The notes: generated by a model from the letters alone, not told the origin. A DNA stretch of 64,000 nucleotides from Bacteroidales bacterium UBA5219 (GCA_002412425.1 DHVB01000054.1:1-64000); one strand, 5' to 3'. Counted from the stretch's first letter, positions 25,948 through 35,851 are shown. A program made the numbers and translations.

Positions 25948-26568
25948 TTAAAATTCAGGCTCTACGCTTCCTTGTCTGATAATTTCTGGTTCACTACCTG
26001 TGCAATCTATAATTGTAGATGCTATAAGTCCACCATAACCGCCGTCAATAACTGCATCAACAATATTTTCATATTCTTCGTAAATCAATTCAGGGTCGGT
26101 ATTATATTCAATAATTTCATCGTTTGTTCTTAACGAAGTAGTTAAAATTGGATTACCCAAAGCTTTTACAATTTCTCTAATAATATTATTGTTTGGAACT
26201 CTAATTCCTATTGATTTACGATTTGCTTTCAAGATTTTTGGAACATTGTTGTTGGCTTCTAATATAAAGGTAAAAGGACCTGGCAAATTTCTTTTCATTA
26301 ATTTGAAAATGTTGTTACTCAAAGGTTTTGTAAAATCGGAAATATGACTTAAGTCGTAACAAATAAATGAGAAATTTGCTTTTTCAGGTTTAATACCTTT
26401 AATTAATGCTACTCTTTCAACAGCTTTTGGTTTGGTTATATCGCAACCAATACCATAAACAGTATCAGTAGGATAAATTATTACCCCGTCGTCTTTAAGA
26501 ATTTCTACTATTCGATTAATATGCCTTTCCGCCGGATTTTCGGGATGCATACGGAAAAATTCAGCCAT
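25948..26568 (-). CDS. yciO: YciO-family Sua5/YrdC-fold protein
   Basis: 206 residues of the YrdC-like fold. PTDTVYGIGCD (about 35-45) is the nucleotide/bicarbonate-site signature, and KANFSFICYDLS, PGPFTFILEA, RKSIGIRVPNN and GNPILTTSL follow in order. The N terminus (FFRMHPENPAERHINRIVEI) matches Escherichia coli YciO more closely than TsaC. TsaC/Sua5 enzymes make threonylcarbamoyl-AMP for the t6A37 tRNA modification; YciO proteins have the same fold with weak or unclear activity in this step. Lies one base after the aldolase gene, so the two are co-transcribed. Confidence 0.87.
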   Translation of the reverse strand: MAEFFRMHPENPAERHINRIVEILKDDGVIIYPTDTVYGIGCDITKPKAVERVALIKGIKPEKANFSFICYDLSHISDFTKPLSNNIFKLMKRNLPGPFTFILEANNNVPKILKANRKSIGIRVPNNNIIREIVKALGNPILTTSLRTNDEIIEYNTDPELIYEEYENIVDAVIDGGYGGLIASTIIDCTGSEPEIIRQGSVEPEF

Positions 26569-26569
26569 A

Positions 26570-27226
26570 TTATTTATTTAATTTATTATAGTCTTTTAAA
26601 AATTGTTCTAAGCCAATATCTGTTAAAGGGTGTTTTAATAAGCCTAAAATAGCACTTAGTGGGCAAGTAGCAACATCAGCACCCATTTCTAAACATTTGA
26701 TAATGTGCATAGTGTGACGGATCGAAGCCGCTAAAACTTGAGTGTCAAATTCATAATAATTATATATATCAACAATTTGACCAATAAGTTCAATACCATC
26801 TGTGCTGTTATCGTCAAGGCGACCAATAAAAGGCGAAACATAGGTAGCACCTGCTTTTGCAGCAAGAAGAGCTTGACCAACAGAAAAAACTAAAGTACAG
26901 TTAGTGCGAATTCCTTTGTCAGAAAAATATTTTATAGCCTTAACACCATCTTTAATAATAGGTACTTTTACCACAATTTGTTGATGCAAAGCTGCTAATT
27001 CTTCGCCTTCTTTAATAATTCCTTCGTAATCAGTGCTAATAACTTCTGCTGAAACATCACCATCTACAATTTTACAAATTTCTAAATAATGGTTTAAAAT
27101 GTTTTGCTTTCCAGAAATTCCTTCTTTCGCCATTAGGGAAGGATTGGTTGTTACACCATCTAAAACGCCAAGAGCTTGTGCTTCTTTTATTTGGTCTAAA
27201 TTTGCTGTGTCAATAAAAAATTTCAT
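26570..27226 (-). CDS. Transaldolase-like fructose-6-phosphate aldolase (TalC/MipB)
   Basis: 218 residues, typical of the small transaldolase subgroup. It begins [16 protein letters not shown] and has [13 protein letters not shown], then VVKVPII with the Schiff-base Lys (about residue 85), [19 protein letters not shown] and SPFIGRLDD. The enzyme is a TIM barrel that either moves dihydroxyacetone units (transaldolase, pentose phosphate pathway) or splits fructose 6-phosphate; sequence alone does not decide. Cytosolic. yciO follows directly. No other pentose phosphate gene is nearby. Confidence 0.88.
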   Translation of the reverse strand: MKFFIDTANLDQIKEAQALGVLDGVTTNPSLMAKEGISGKQNILNHYLEICKIVDGDVSAEVISTDYEGIIKEGEELAALHQQIVVKVPIIKDGVKAIKYFSDKGIRTNCTLVFSVGQALLAAKAGATYVSPFIGRLDDNSTDGIELIGQIVDIYNYYEFDTQVLAASIRHTMHIIKCLEMGADVATCPLSAILGLLKHPLTDIGLEQFLKDYNKLNK

Positions 27227-27350
27227 ATGTCTATTTTTATAATTTTTGCAAAATTACTTTATAAAATTCTATTTACATAACTTATTTGAAAGCTTTAATA
27301 AACAAATTCTTAAAAATTGTCAACAATCTCAATGAGAAAGGGAAAAATCA

Positions 27351-27425
27351 TGCAATAAACGCTATGACAGCAACGTTTATTAATTGCAAGGTTAATTTAA
27401 CAGTTTCATGTTAATAAAAACCTTG
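27351..27425 (+). other. Possible structured leader upstream of exbB
   Basis: Two adjacent hairpins can be drawn: 27354-27361 with 27374-27381 (8 bp, extended by a TGC/GCA helix across a 4-base bulge), and CAAGG 27387-27391 with CCTTG 27421-27425 enclosing AACA/TGTT. No riboswitch family is recognised. It lies in a 275-base gap before the Ton genes. Confidence 0.25.
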
Positions 27426-27501
27426 AAATAAATGGTTTAAAAGTAAAAATGTGTATAATTTCGTGAAAAAAATAAGAATATCAATAACTAAAATTTAAAT
27501 T

Positions 27502-28182
27502 ATGTTATTTTTACAAGTAGATAGTTTGCAAAATGTGGCAAGCGAGGTAGCTAGCGAAGAAACTTTATCACTTTTTGAATTAGCGACTAAAGGTGGTGTG
27601 ATAATGATAATATTAGGAATATTGTCAATAATTGCAGTTTATTTATTTATAGATAGATTTATTGCTATTCAAAAAGCTCAAAAAGATCAAAAGGCTTTTA
27701 TGAACAACATTAAGAACAATATCTTTGCAGGAAAAGTTGACACTGCCTTGGATTTGTGTAGAGTTCAAGAAGGTCCTTTGGCAAGAATGATTGAAAAAGG
27801 TATTAGCCGAATCGGTCGTCCTTTAAGTGATATTAATACTACTGTGGAAAATGTTGGAAAACAGGAAGTCTCAAAATTGGAAAAAGGCTTACCACTCTTA
27901 GCAACAATTGCTGGGGGAGCGCCAATGTTAGGTTTCCTTGGAACTGTAACAGGTATGGTGTCAGCTTTTTATGCAATGGCTAATGCAGGTAATAATTTAG
28001 AGATAGGTACTTTGTCGAGCGGTATATATGAAGCCTTGGTTACAACAGTAGGAGGACTTATAGTAGGTATTTTAGCGTATTTTGCTTATAATATTTTAGT
28101 TGCAAAAATTACTAGTCTTGTTGTTCAACTTGAAGCAAAGACTACTGAATTTATGGATATTCTAAACGAACCTGTAAAATAA
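27502..28182 (+). CDS. exbB: ExbB/TolQ-family proton channel subunit
   Basis: 226 residues with three membrane helices: one near 30-50 after a short periplasmic N terminus, and two in the C-terminal half (LPLLATIAGGAPMLGFLGTV, and ALVTTVGGLIVGILAYFAYN). The GFLGTVTGM motif and the Thr/Gly-rich last helix line the proton path in ExbB. With ExbD it forms the inner-membrane motor that powers TonB-dependent outer-membrane transport. First gene of an exbB-exbD-tonB unit with gaps of 6 and 3 bases. Confidence 0.92.
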   Translation: MLFLQVDSLQNVASEVASEETLSLFELATKGGVIMIILGILSIIAVYLFIDRFIAIQKAQKDQKAFMNNIKNNIFAGKVDTALDLCRVQEGPLARMIEKGISRIGRPLSDINTTVENVGKQEVSKLEKGLPLLATIAGGAPMLGFLGTVTGMVSAFYAMANAGNNLEIGTLSSGIYEALVTTVGGLIVGILAYFAYNILVAKITSLVVQLEAKTTEFMDILNEPVK

Positions 28183-28188
28183 AAAAAT

Positions 28189-28593
28189 ATGGCTATAAAA
28201 ACCAGAAGTAAGATAAGTTCGGAAACCAGTATGTCATCAATGTCTGACTTGGTTTTCTTATTGCTTATCTTTTTTATGATAACTTCTACCATGATTGCAC
28301 CAAATGCATTGAAACTATTACTTCCATCAAGTAATAGCCAAACTCAAGCAAAGCCGTTTACAACAGTATCTATTAAAGATATGAATGACGGAACTTATAC
28401 ATTTGCGGTTGGGATGCAAATATGTGCCGAAACAGATGTGGAGCAACTATTAAAGAAAGAACTTATAGGGCAAGAAGACCCTTATGTTTCTTTACATGTT
28501 GATAAATCTGTTCCAATGGAGCAAGTGGTAAAAGTTATGAATATTGCAAAAAATAATAATTGGAAATTAATTTTGGCAACACAACCAGAATAA
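28189..28593 (+). CDS. exbD: ExbD/TolR-family biopolymer transport protein
   Basis: 134 residues. A basic N terminus (TRSKISSETSMSSMSDLVFL) carries the essential membrane-embedded Asp at residue 20 in the SMSDLVFLLLIFFMITST helix; a periplasmic domain of about 95 residues follows. It couples proton flow through ExbB to TonB. The usual N-terminal motif is shorter here, but the Asp and helix are intact. Located 6 bases after exbB and 3 before the tonB-like gene. Confidence 0.93.
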   Translation: MAIKTRSKISSETSMSSMSDLVFLLLIFFMITSTMIAPNALKLLLPSSNSQTQAKPFTTVSIKDMNDGTYTFAVGMQICAETDVEQLLKKELIGQEDPYVSLHVDKSVPMEQVVKVMNIAKNNNWKLILATQPE

Positions 28594-28596
28594 AAA

Positions 28597-29340
28597 ATGA
28601 GTCTAAAAAAGCATAACATATATGGAATTATAGCAGCTGTTATCTATACTATAACAGTTGTAATTTTGCTTTTTTTATTAGGCTTTACTACACCATTGCC
28701 TCTTCCCCCCGAAGAGGCTATACTGATTGATTTTGGGGGCGGTAACATCAACGCCGGTGCTTCATCGTCCACAAATACTTCAAACGCACAAAACACCTCT
28801 TCTCAAATCTCTTCACACGATGGCGTGAACACTCAAGCGAATGAAGAAGCCCCCTTTATGCAATCAGGAACTAATCCAGCCGAAAATCCTAAAAAAAATG
28901 AAGACGAAACTGAAACCCAAGAAACTACAGCTCCAACAAATCCAAATGCGGATAGATTAAATAATCTATTCGGAGGTGGAGTTTTTGGAGGTGGCACAGG
29001 AAGTGGTACAGGTGGAACTGGAACTGGAGGTGGAAATCCAGGATTAGGAACTGGTGGGTCAGGAACTGGAAGCGGACCAGGTGGAATAGGAGGAGGAATA
29101 GGAAATAGAAGAATCTTGAAAAAAGTTGAGCCTGTTGGAAAAGATAATATGGTAGGAAAAGTTGTGCTAAAAATTATTGTTAACGACAAAGGAAACGTTA
29201 CTAGTGTAACACTTGTGAGTACTAACTGTAATGAATGTGTTCAACTAGCGATAGATGCAGTTAAACAATGGAAATATGAAGCAAAACCCGGAACTGGAGA
29301 GCAAACAGGTAATGTTACTGTAGAATTTAAACAGGTATAA
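28597..29340 (+). CDS. TonB-family energy transducer with Gly-rich linker
   Basis: 247 residues. A single membrane helix (about 10-30) is followed by a Ser/Asn/Glu-rich stretch, a Gly/Thr-rich linker (about 122-165, runs of GTGGTGTGGGN type) and a C-terminal TonB domain (about 170-247: GKVVLKIIVNDKGNVTSVTL, then AIDAVKQWKYEAKP). The usual Pro/Lys spacer is replaced by the Gly-rich one. Two Cys in the TonB domain (STNCNECVQ) could form a disulfide. It spans the periplasm and drives TonB-dependent receptors with ExbB/ExbD. Ends 3 bases from the convergent elbB. Confidence 0.9.
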   Translation: MSLKKHNIYGIIAAVIYTITVVILLFLLGFTTPLPLPPEEAILIDFGGGNINAGASSSTNTSNAQNTSSQISSHDGVNTQANEEAPFMQSGTNPAENPKKNEDETETQETTAPTNPNADRLNNLFGGGVFGGGTGSGTGGTGTGGGNPGLGTGGSGTGSGPGGIGGGIGNRRILKKVEPVGKDNMVGKVVLKIIVNDKGNVTSVTLVSTNCNECVQLAIDAVKQWKYEAKPGTGEQTGNVTVEFKQV

Positions 29341-29343
29341 AAT

Positions 29344-29991
29344 TTATTTTATTAAACCAAGCATAGCTTCAACACAGGCTTCAACACCCAACCAAACTTT
29401 ATAAATATCATCAGCAAGCATATAGCAAGGATTTGTTACAATAAGATTTTTTGTATCAATTGCTACTTCGTGATAATCTTTATTGATATGTTTACCACCA
29501 ACATGTTCTATGATTTTAGCAGTTGCTTTGTCTGTGCCAATTGTAACTTCCGCACCAAGTACCTTTGAAATAATTACAGGAGCAATACATAAAGCTGCTA
29601 TTGGTTTTTTAGCAGAATGAAAATCTTTAACAACTTTTTCTGCCTCAGTATCAACAGTATAGTTTTCACCTTCATAAGCAAACGAAGATAAATTTTTTGC
29701 AGCACCAAAACCACCGGGTAAAATAAGTGCATCAAAATCTTTTGCTTTAAGTTCTTTTATATCTTTAATATTACCTCTAGCTATTCTTGCCGATTCAACC
29801 AAAACATTTCTAGACTCATCGCTAACTTCTTCAGTCAAATGATTGATTACATGATATTGAGCTTTGTTAGGAGCAAAACATATGTAATTTACTTGATTTT
29901 TTGATAAAGCTAATAAAGTTAAAGTGGCTTCGTGTATTTCACTGCCATCAAATCTACCACTTCCAGATAATATTACTGCAATATTTTTCAT
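29344..29991 (-). CDS. elbB: ElbB-type DJ-1/PfpI superfamily protein
   Basis: 215 residues. MKNIAVILSGSGRFDGSEIHE and FDALILPGGFGAAKNLSSFA match the isoprenoid biosynthesis glyoxalase ElbB; the nucleophilic Cys lies in IAALCIAPVI (about residue 133) with the Glu of FDGSEIHE (about 18) nearby in the fold. E. coli ElbB has glyoxalase III-like activity on glyoxal; its cellular job is not settled. Cytosolic, stand-alone gene with convergent tonB on one side. Confidence 0.9.
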   Translation of the reverse strand: MKNIAVILSGSGRFDGSEIHEATLTLLALSKNQVNYICFAPNKAQYHVINHLTEEVSDESRNVLVESARIARGNIKDIKELKAKDFDALILPGGFGAAKNLSSFAYEGENYTVDTEAEKVVKDFHSAKKPIAALCIAPVIISKVLGAEVTIGTDKATAKIIEHVGGKHINKDYHEVAIDTKNLIVTNPCYMLADDIYKVWLGVEACVEAMLGLIK

Positions 29992-30056
29992 AATTTTTAG
30001 TTTTTGTACAAAGATATAAAAAAAGTTGAAAAAATTGAAATATTAAAGCTTAATAA

Positions 30057-30088
30057 TTTGAGAATAAATAAATGATTTTGTATTTTTG
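30057..30088 (+). promoter_or_regulatory. Bacteroidota-type promoter for the SprB-repeat protein
   Basis: TTTG (30057-30060), exactly 20 bases, then TATTTTTG (30081-30088): a full consensus match. The expected leader is about 60 bases before the ATG at 30154. Confidence 0.6.
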
Positions 30089-30153
30089 TTGATTAATAAA
30101 AACAACCTATTAATGTTTTTTACGTTATAAAACAGAATGTAACTTTTAAAATT

Positions 30154-33100
30154 ATGATTAAAAAAAGTATTTTTATTTTAAATATTTTACTTATTCCATT
30201 TTTGGGGTTTGCTCAAACTCATTTAAGTAATGATTTTGCAAGTCCAACAGAGATGAATGTTGTCAGCGAATGTAATTTCGAAACTTATACTTATAACCAT
30301 AATTTTGGCTCTGATATACCAGAGTTAAAGTGTAATCGAATGTATCCTGGAGTTAGCTCTTATTTTAAATTTTCAACTTTAGAAAATTCAAATTTAACTT
30401 TAAAGGTTCAGCTCGAAACAGAAAAATTATTTGGTTTAGCTTTTTATACTTTGCAAAACGGAGAATATGTTGAGTTAAAATGTGATACTTACAGGTCAAC
30501 AACAGGCGAATTAAAGATTTATGAGGAAGAAGAGTTGTCAAGTACAGAAATTATAGCTCGTTTTTGGGTTCTTGATGAATTAGGCTCTGGCAATGTTGAT
30601 ATTTGTTTATCAGATGAATCATTGCATATGCCTACTAAAGTTTTGCAAGTTAGTACAAGTCAATTTACTGTTCAGCAACTTGTTACAGAAGTTTTAATTA
30701 CAGGTTGTTTAACAGCTTCTAATATTACTTTTTCGGGAAATCCTATGCAAATAGGTTATTTTTCAAACGGAATACCTGGTCTTGATTTTGCTGAAGGAGT
30801 GATTCTAAGTTCAGGTGATGTGATGGAAGCACCAGGTCCAGATACATATACTGCATCTACTAATGCTGGCGGAGGCGGTGATGCTCAATTAAATTCATTA
30901 TTGTCTAGTGGCAGTACATATGATGCAGCAGTTCTTGAGTTTGATTTTGTACCAGCTTCTGATATGCTTGAGTTTCAATATGTTTTTGCAAGTGATGAAT
31001 ATCCAGACTTTGCTCCACCACAAAATTATGGGTTTAATGATGTGTTTGGTTTTTTTATTAGTGGAGGTCCTGAAAATTATAATAATGTAAATATAGCTCT
31101 TATTCCTGGCACAACAACTCCAGTAAGTATTAATAACATTAATCCTGTAACAAATACTCAATATTATATTGATAATGAAGGAGGAGCAAATATTAATTAT
31201 AGTGGTTTGATAACTACTTTTACAGCTTCAAAGCCGGTAACAGCATGTGCAACCTATCATATTAAATTGGCAGTAGCTGATGTTGGAGATAGCTCGTGGG
31301 ACTCGGCTGTGTTTTTAAAAGCAAATTCTTTTGCTTCGGGAGAGTCTTATACAGTTCAAAGTTTTAATGCTTGGTCATCTGCTTTGAGTGTAATGAGAGG
31401 TTGTACAAACTCTATTGAGTTCTGCAGAACAGATGCAACACCATTAAATGAAGCTGTACCAGTTGAGCTATCTATTTCAGGTACTGCTCAAGCTGGCGTG
31501 GATTATTCTGAAATACCAACAAGTTTTGAAATTCCTGCAGGGCAAGAATGTATAACAATTGAGTTTGAAGCTTACGATACAGGAGTACCAGGTGATGTTA
31601 CAATAATTTTAAATTTCGAAAATGGTTGTCCTTGCGATGATAACGTTACTCAACATATCATAACAATAACTGATGCTTATGTAGTTACAGCAAATTTAAC
31701 AAATGATGGTCCAATTTGTGCTGGAGACGCAGCAACTTTAACAGTTGATGTAAATACAGCTGATATGAGTTATATCGGTATAGAATGGAGCACAAGTGCT
31801 ACAGGAGTAAATCAAATAACTGTGTCACCGACCACTACCACAACTTATTCTTGTGATATTCTTTATCCTTGCAGTGTCCTTACGGTAGAAAAAACAGTAG
31901 TTGTTGTTGATCCTCCAACAGTTAATCTAGGTCCAGATTTTGAAGTTGAAGCTCTAACTACTAATCTTAATGCTGGTATGGCTCCTGGAAATACAGGTGT
32001 TTGGTCGGTTGTGTCTGGTCCAGGAAATGCTAACGTTTCACCACCAAATAATTCAAATGCAACAGCTACAGTTGATGCTTTTGGAACTTATGCTTTTGCT
32101 TGGACAGAAACTAGTTTAGCACCAAACTGTGTTGCTTCAGATACAATAAATGTAACTTTTTTCCATACTCCAACAGCAACATTCACAGTTTCGCAAACAC
32201 CTTGTTTTGGTGATAATACGGGTATTACTTTCACAGGTGAAATAGTACCTAGTTTGGCTACTTTTCAATGGGATTTTGGAAGTGGAACTATAGTTAGTGG
32301 AACAGGTCAGGGTCCTTATATTGTAAATTTTGGAACTCCTGGACAACATACAGTAAGTGTTACAGTTACAGAAGCTGATGTGTCTGTAGTTAATAGTATG
32401 AATGTGCATGTGCCATATCCACTTAGTGCAACGCTAACAGTGAATGATGATCCTTGTTATCAATCTTGTAATGGTTCAGCAAGTGTGTCTGTTACAGGTG
32501 GTTCGCCTCCTTATGCTTATTCTTGGGGATCTAATTTTAATTATATTAACCATTTATGTGCTGGTGATTATGGTTTAACAATTACAGATAGTCATGCTTG
32601 TGAGTACAATACTCAATTTACTATTAACGAACCACCACTATTAACACATGATTCAAGCTATTTCCACGTAAATTGTTATGGCGAACATAGCGGAAATGCA
32701 ACAGTTTGGGCAGATGGTGGAACTCCTCCTTATGCATATTTGTGGAATGACGCTTATAATGGCGGAATACATGATGGAATTGCTGCAGGAATCTATACAG
32801 TAACCATTTCAGATGCTAATGGCTGTACTAATTTTGAACAATTTACAATTACTCAACCTAATTTATTACAAGTTTTAACAACTGGTGATTTTGAAATTTG
32901 TGAACATCAATCTGTTAATGTTGTGGCACAAGAGTTGGGCGGAGTTGCTCCATATACTTTTTATTGGAATAATGGAGATGGAACAGGCTTTTCAGAAGGA
33001 GAACAAACCTTTACTGTAGTGCCTCACGAAGATGTTTTATATACAGTTTACGTAGTAGATGCTCATGACTGTGTTAGTAATTATGCAACAACAGATATAA

Positions 33101-34860
33101 CTGTATCACCCGAATACCACTTGACATTAACCGTAAATGATAATACTTGCTATGAAAGTTGCAATGGTTCTGCAGCTTTACAAATACAAGGTGGATTAGC
33201 ACCACTAGATTTTTCTTGGGCTTCTGATGGTCCAAATTTAAACAATCTATGTGCAGGACTATATACTGTTACAATAACAGATAGAATTGGTTGTAGAGCC
33301 GATACAATGTTTGTAGTTAATCAACCTCCTTTGTTGCAATTAAATGTCCAAACTCAAGGCGCTAATTGTTGGTATTCTGAAAATGGAACTGCTACTGCTA
33401 TTGTTAGTGGAGGAACACCTCCTTACAATTACATATGGTCTAATGATGAAAGAACTGCTAACTTAACTGCAGCTCCAGGTACTTATCATTTGACAGTAAG
33501 CGATGATAATAATTGTAGAGTTTATGGTACTTCTGTAATTACTTCACCAACAAAAATAACAGCTTTAGTTTTAACTAATCCTACAATTTGTATTGGAGGA
33601 GAAGCATTTGTAGTTGGACAAGCATCTGGCGGAACACAACCATATTATTTCCACTGGGAAGGTAATGACGGAAGCGTTTTTGAACATCATCAGTTTTATG
33701 CACATCCAACTCAAACAACAAGATATAACCTAACTGTAACAGATAGTAGAGGCTGTACTGTTGATGGTTATCATGCTACAGTAACTGTTAAACCACCAAT
33801 AACAATTGAAAATATTGGTAATAGCATAAATCATATGTGTGAAGGTGATAGTGCTTATATAGAATTGGATATTATTGGAGGTAATGGTGGTCCTTATTTA
33901 ATTACAGATCAAGATGGACAAATAGTTGCTACACCAATGTATGTAAAACCTGACGTTACAACTGATTATGTGTTTATCGTTAGAGATATGTGTGAAACTC
34001 CACCTGATACAGCAAGAATAACAATTGAAGTAGTCCAAAATCCTGAAATAGACTTTGTTGCTGATATTTTTAAAGCTTGTCCGGGAGAAGTTATTAGCTT
34101 TACCGCTAACGATACTCTAGAAAAAGCTGATTATGTCTGGAACTTTGGAGATGGAGTGTTTGCTTTTGTCGAAAATCCAACTCATCAATATGTTGATAGT
34201 GGAAGATTTAATGTTAGTTTAGAAGTTAGAGACCAATATGGATGTAGAACTAAACATACAAAAAATCAATATTTACAAATCTTACCAAAGCCATATTCAA
34301 ACTTCTCTGCTAGTCCATTAGTAGCAGGAATATTAAATCCTATTATTAACTTCGAAAACCATTCTGAAGGAGCTTTAAATTATTTCTGGTATTATGGCGA
34401 TGGTGACTCTACAATAAATTTTGCTACTCCTCAACATATATATAAAAATATTGGAGAGTACGAAGTTATGTTGGTAACTGAAAATGAGTTTAATTGTGCA
34501 GATACAGCGAAAAGAATAATTTTGATTAAAGATGAGTTTTCTATCTATGCTCCAACAGCGTTTACTCCTAATGGTGATGGAATTAACGATTGCTTTAGAA
34601 TTTGTGGAAATGGTATAGATAAAAATGAGTTTTTATTGAAAATTTATGATAGATGGGGAGAACTCATTTTTACAACAGAAGAATATGATCCTGATGCCTA
34701 TTGCGATGCTTGTGGAAAAGGAGCTTGGGACGGAACTAGAGGACATCGCGATAAAGGCGATAAATATTTCCCTAATGGAATTTATTACTGGTATCTATGG
34801 TTCAAAGATTATGATTCTATAGGACATGAATTTAGTGGACATATCCAATTAATAAGATAA
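30154..34860 (+). CDS. Giant surface protein: choice-of-anchor L, SprB repeats, PKD, T9SS type B tail
   Basis: 1568 residues. Signal peptide (ends GFAQ), a ligand-type N domain, then a choice-of-anchor L domain (about 165-390: FAEGVILSSGDV, FVFASDEYP-like block and VFGFFISGG). Four SprB-type repeats follow at about 766, 840, 1000 and 1072, each with C-x3-C/G-N-G-A-x-GG-PPY-x-Y-x-W. Two PKD domains (about 1327 NFGDGVFAF and 1409 YYGDGDS) precede a gliding-motility-associated C-terminal domain (APTAFTPNGDGINDCFRI to the end). It would be exported by T9SS and displayed on the surface as an adhesin. SprB proteins drive gliding in flavobacteria, but similar proteins exist in non-gliders, so motility is not claimed. 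Confidence 0.9.
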   Translation: MIKKSIFILNILLIPFLGFAQTHLSNDFASPTEMNVVSECNFETYTYNHNFGSDIPELKCNRMYPGVSSYFKFSTLENSNLTLKVQLETEKLFGLAFYTLQNGEYVELKCDTYRSTTGELKIYEEEELSSTEIIARFWVLDELGSGNVDICLSDESLHMPTKVLQVSTSQFTVQQLVTEVLITGCLTASNITFSGNPMQIGYFSNGIPGLDFAEGVILSSGDVMEAPGPDTYTASTNAGGGGDAQLNSLLSSGSTYDAAVLEFDFVPASDMLEFQYVFASDEYPDFAPPQNYGFNDVFGFFISGGPENYNNVNIALIPGTTTPVSINNINPVTNTQYYIDNEGGANINYSGLITTFTASKPVTACATYHIKLAVADVGDSSWDSAVFLKANSFASGESYTVQSFNAWSSALSVMRGCTNSIEFCRTDATPLNEAVPVELSISGTAQAGVDYSEIPTSFEIPAGQECITIEFEAYDTGVPGDVTIILNFENGCPCDDNVTQHIITITDAYVVTANLTNDGPICAGDAATLTVDVNTADMSYIGIEWSTSATGVNQITVSPTTTTTYSCDILYPCSVLTVEKTVVVVDPPTVNLGPDFEVEALTTNLNAGMAPGNTGVWSVVSGPGNANVSPPNNSNATATVDAFGTYAFAWTETSLAPNCVASDTINVTFFHTPTATFTVSQTPCFGDNTGITFTGEIVPSLATFQWDFGSGTIVSGTGQGPYIVNFGTPGQHTVSVTVTEADVSVVNSMNVHVPYPLSATLTVNDDPCYQSCNGSASVSVTGGSPPYAYSWGSNFNYINHLCAGDYGLTITDSHACEYNTQFTINEPPLLTHDSSYFHVNCYGEHSGNATVWADGGTPPYAYLWNDAYNGGIHDGIAAGIYTVTISDANGCTNFEQFTITQPNLLQVLTTGDFEICEHQSVNVVAQELGGVAPYTFYWNNGDGTGFSEGEQTFTVVPHEDVLYTVYVVDAHDCVSNYATTDITVSPEYHLTLTVNDNTCYESCNGSAALQIQGGLAPLDFSWASDGPNLNNLCAGLYTVTITDRIGCRADTMFVVNQPPLLQLNVQTQGANCWYSENGTATAIVSGGTPPYNYIWSNDERTANLTAAPGTYHLTVSDDNNCRVYGTSVITSPTKITALVLTNPTICIGGEAFVVGQASGGTQPYYFHWEGNDGSVFEHHQFYAHPTQTTRYNLTVTDSRGCTVDGYHATVTVKPPITIENIGNSINHMCEGDSAYIELDIIGGNGGPYLITDQDGQIVATPMYVKPDVTTDYVFIVRDMCETPPDTARITIEVVQNPEIDFVADIFKACPGEVISFTANDTLEKADYVWNFGDGVFAFVENPTHQYVDSGRFNVSLEVRDQYGCRTKHTKNQYLQILPKPYSNFSASPLVAGILNPIINFENHSEGALNYFWYYGDGDSTINFATPQHIYKNIGEYEVMLVTENEFNCADTAKRIILIKDEFSIYAPTAFTPNGDGINDCFRICGNGIDKNEFLLKIYDRWGELIFTTEEYDPDAYCDACGKGAWDGTRGHRDKGDKYFPNGIYYWYLWFKDYDSIGHEFSGHIQLIR

Positions 34861-34894
34861 AAAACAGCTTTACACTAAAACCGCATTGCTAAAC

Positions 34895-35797
34895 TTAAGA
34901 TCTTGGATGAAATGATATAATTGCTTCTCTTAAATATTCTCTATCTATATGAGTATAAATTTCTGTAGTGCTAATAGATTCGTGTCCAAGCATTTCTTGA
35001 ACGGCTCGTAAATCGGCACCACCTTCTATTAAATGTGTTGCAAATGAATGCCTGAAAGTATGAGGTGAAATATTCTTTTCTATTCCAGCTAAGGCACAGG
35101 CTTCTTTTACAATGTTAAAAATCATAACTCTAGATAATTTGCTACCACGGCGATTTAGAAATAAATAATCGTTATTGCCTTTTTTGGGGGTAATATGATT
35201 TCTAAAAGATTTAAAATAATTGTTAATTTCGTTTAAAGCAACTTTCCCTATTGGAACTAATCTTTGCTTGTTGCCTTTACCAATTACTTTTATAAATTCT
35301 TCATCAGCAAAAATATTCGAAATTTTTAGTTCAGCACATTCCGAAACACGTAAACCACAACCATATAAAACTTCTAAAATGGCTCTGTTTCTATGACCAA
35401 GGCTTGTACTTACATCTATAGATTTTATTATCAATTCAATCTCTTCTATTGATAAAACATCAGGTAATTTTCGGCTTAATTTGGGGGCATCAATCAATTC
35501 CGTAGGATTTTCTTCTATTAGTTCTTCAACTATCAAATACTTAAAAAATGATTTTAAACCCGAAATTATTCTAGCTTGCGATTTTTCATTTAAACCTTTT
35601 TGTGAAATATAAACTAAAAACTCATGCAAATCTTTTGAATCAATATTTTTTAAGTTAGAAGTTTTATTTTTTTCTTCAAGAAAATCGACAAGTTTTGAAA
35701 TATCATCAAGATATGCCATTACTGTATTGTCCGATAAATTTCTCTCTAGTTTTAAATAAAATTTATAGTCGTTTAAAATATTTTTAAAAGCATTCAT
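34895..35797 (-). CDS. xerD: Tyrosine recombinase XerD
   Basis: 300 residues, normal for Xer. A SAM-like N-terminal core-binding domain (1-105) is followed by the catalytic domain with all active-site residues: R150 (GLRVSEC), K174 (GKGNKQR), H246 and R249 (SPHTFRHSFATHL), H272 (LGHESIS) and nucleophile Y281 (IYTHID). It resolves chromosome dimers at dif with a partner recombinase. It starts 54 bases from the divergent aroQ, a chromosomal context, so a mobile-element integrase is unlikely. Confidence 0.93.
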   Translation of the reverse strand: MNAFKNILNDYKFYLKLERNLSDNTVMAYLDDISKLVDFLEEKNKTSNLKNIDSKDLHEFLVYISQKGLNEKSQARIISGLKSFFKYLIVEELIEENPTELIDAPKLSRKLPDVLSIEEIELIIKSIDVSTSLGHRNRAILEVLYGCGLRVSECAELKISNIFADEEFIKVIGKGNKQRLVPIGKVALNEINNYFKSFRNHITPKKGNNDYLFLNRRGSKLSRVMIFNIVKEACALAGIEKNISPHTFRHSFATHLIEGGADLRAVQEMLGHESISTTEIYTHIDREYLREAIISFHPRS

Positions 35798-35829
35798 TGT
35801 TATAACTTAAATAATATTTTATATTTTTG
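35797..35829 (+). promoter_or_regulatory. Candidate aroQ promoter
   Basis: TTG (35797-35799), 22 bases, TATTTTTG (35822-35829), about 22 bases upstream of the aroQ start. The -33 box touches the xerD start codon on the other strand. Confidence 0.4.
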
Positions 35830-35851
35830 AAAAAAAATATCTTGCAAGTTA

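Noticed and set aside
28833..29189. Pro-rich 118-residue frame on the minus strand
   Set aside because: It is the antisense of the Gly-rich TonB linker (GGN read backwards gives Pro codons).
34895..35797. xerD as the integrase of a mobile element
   Set aside because: Full-length XerD-type protein in a housekeeping context beside aroQ; no att repeats, tRNA or phage genes nearby.
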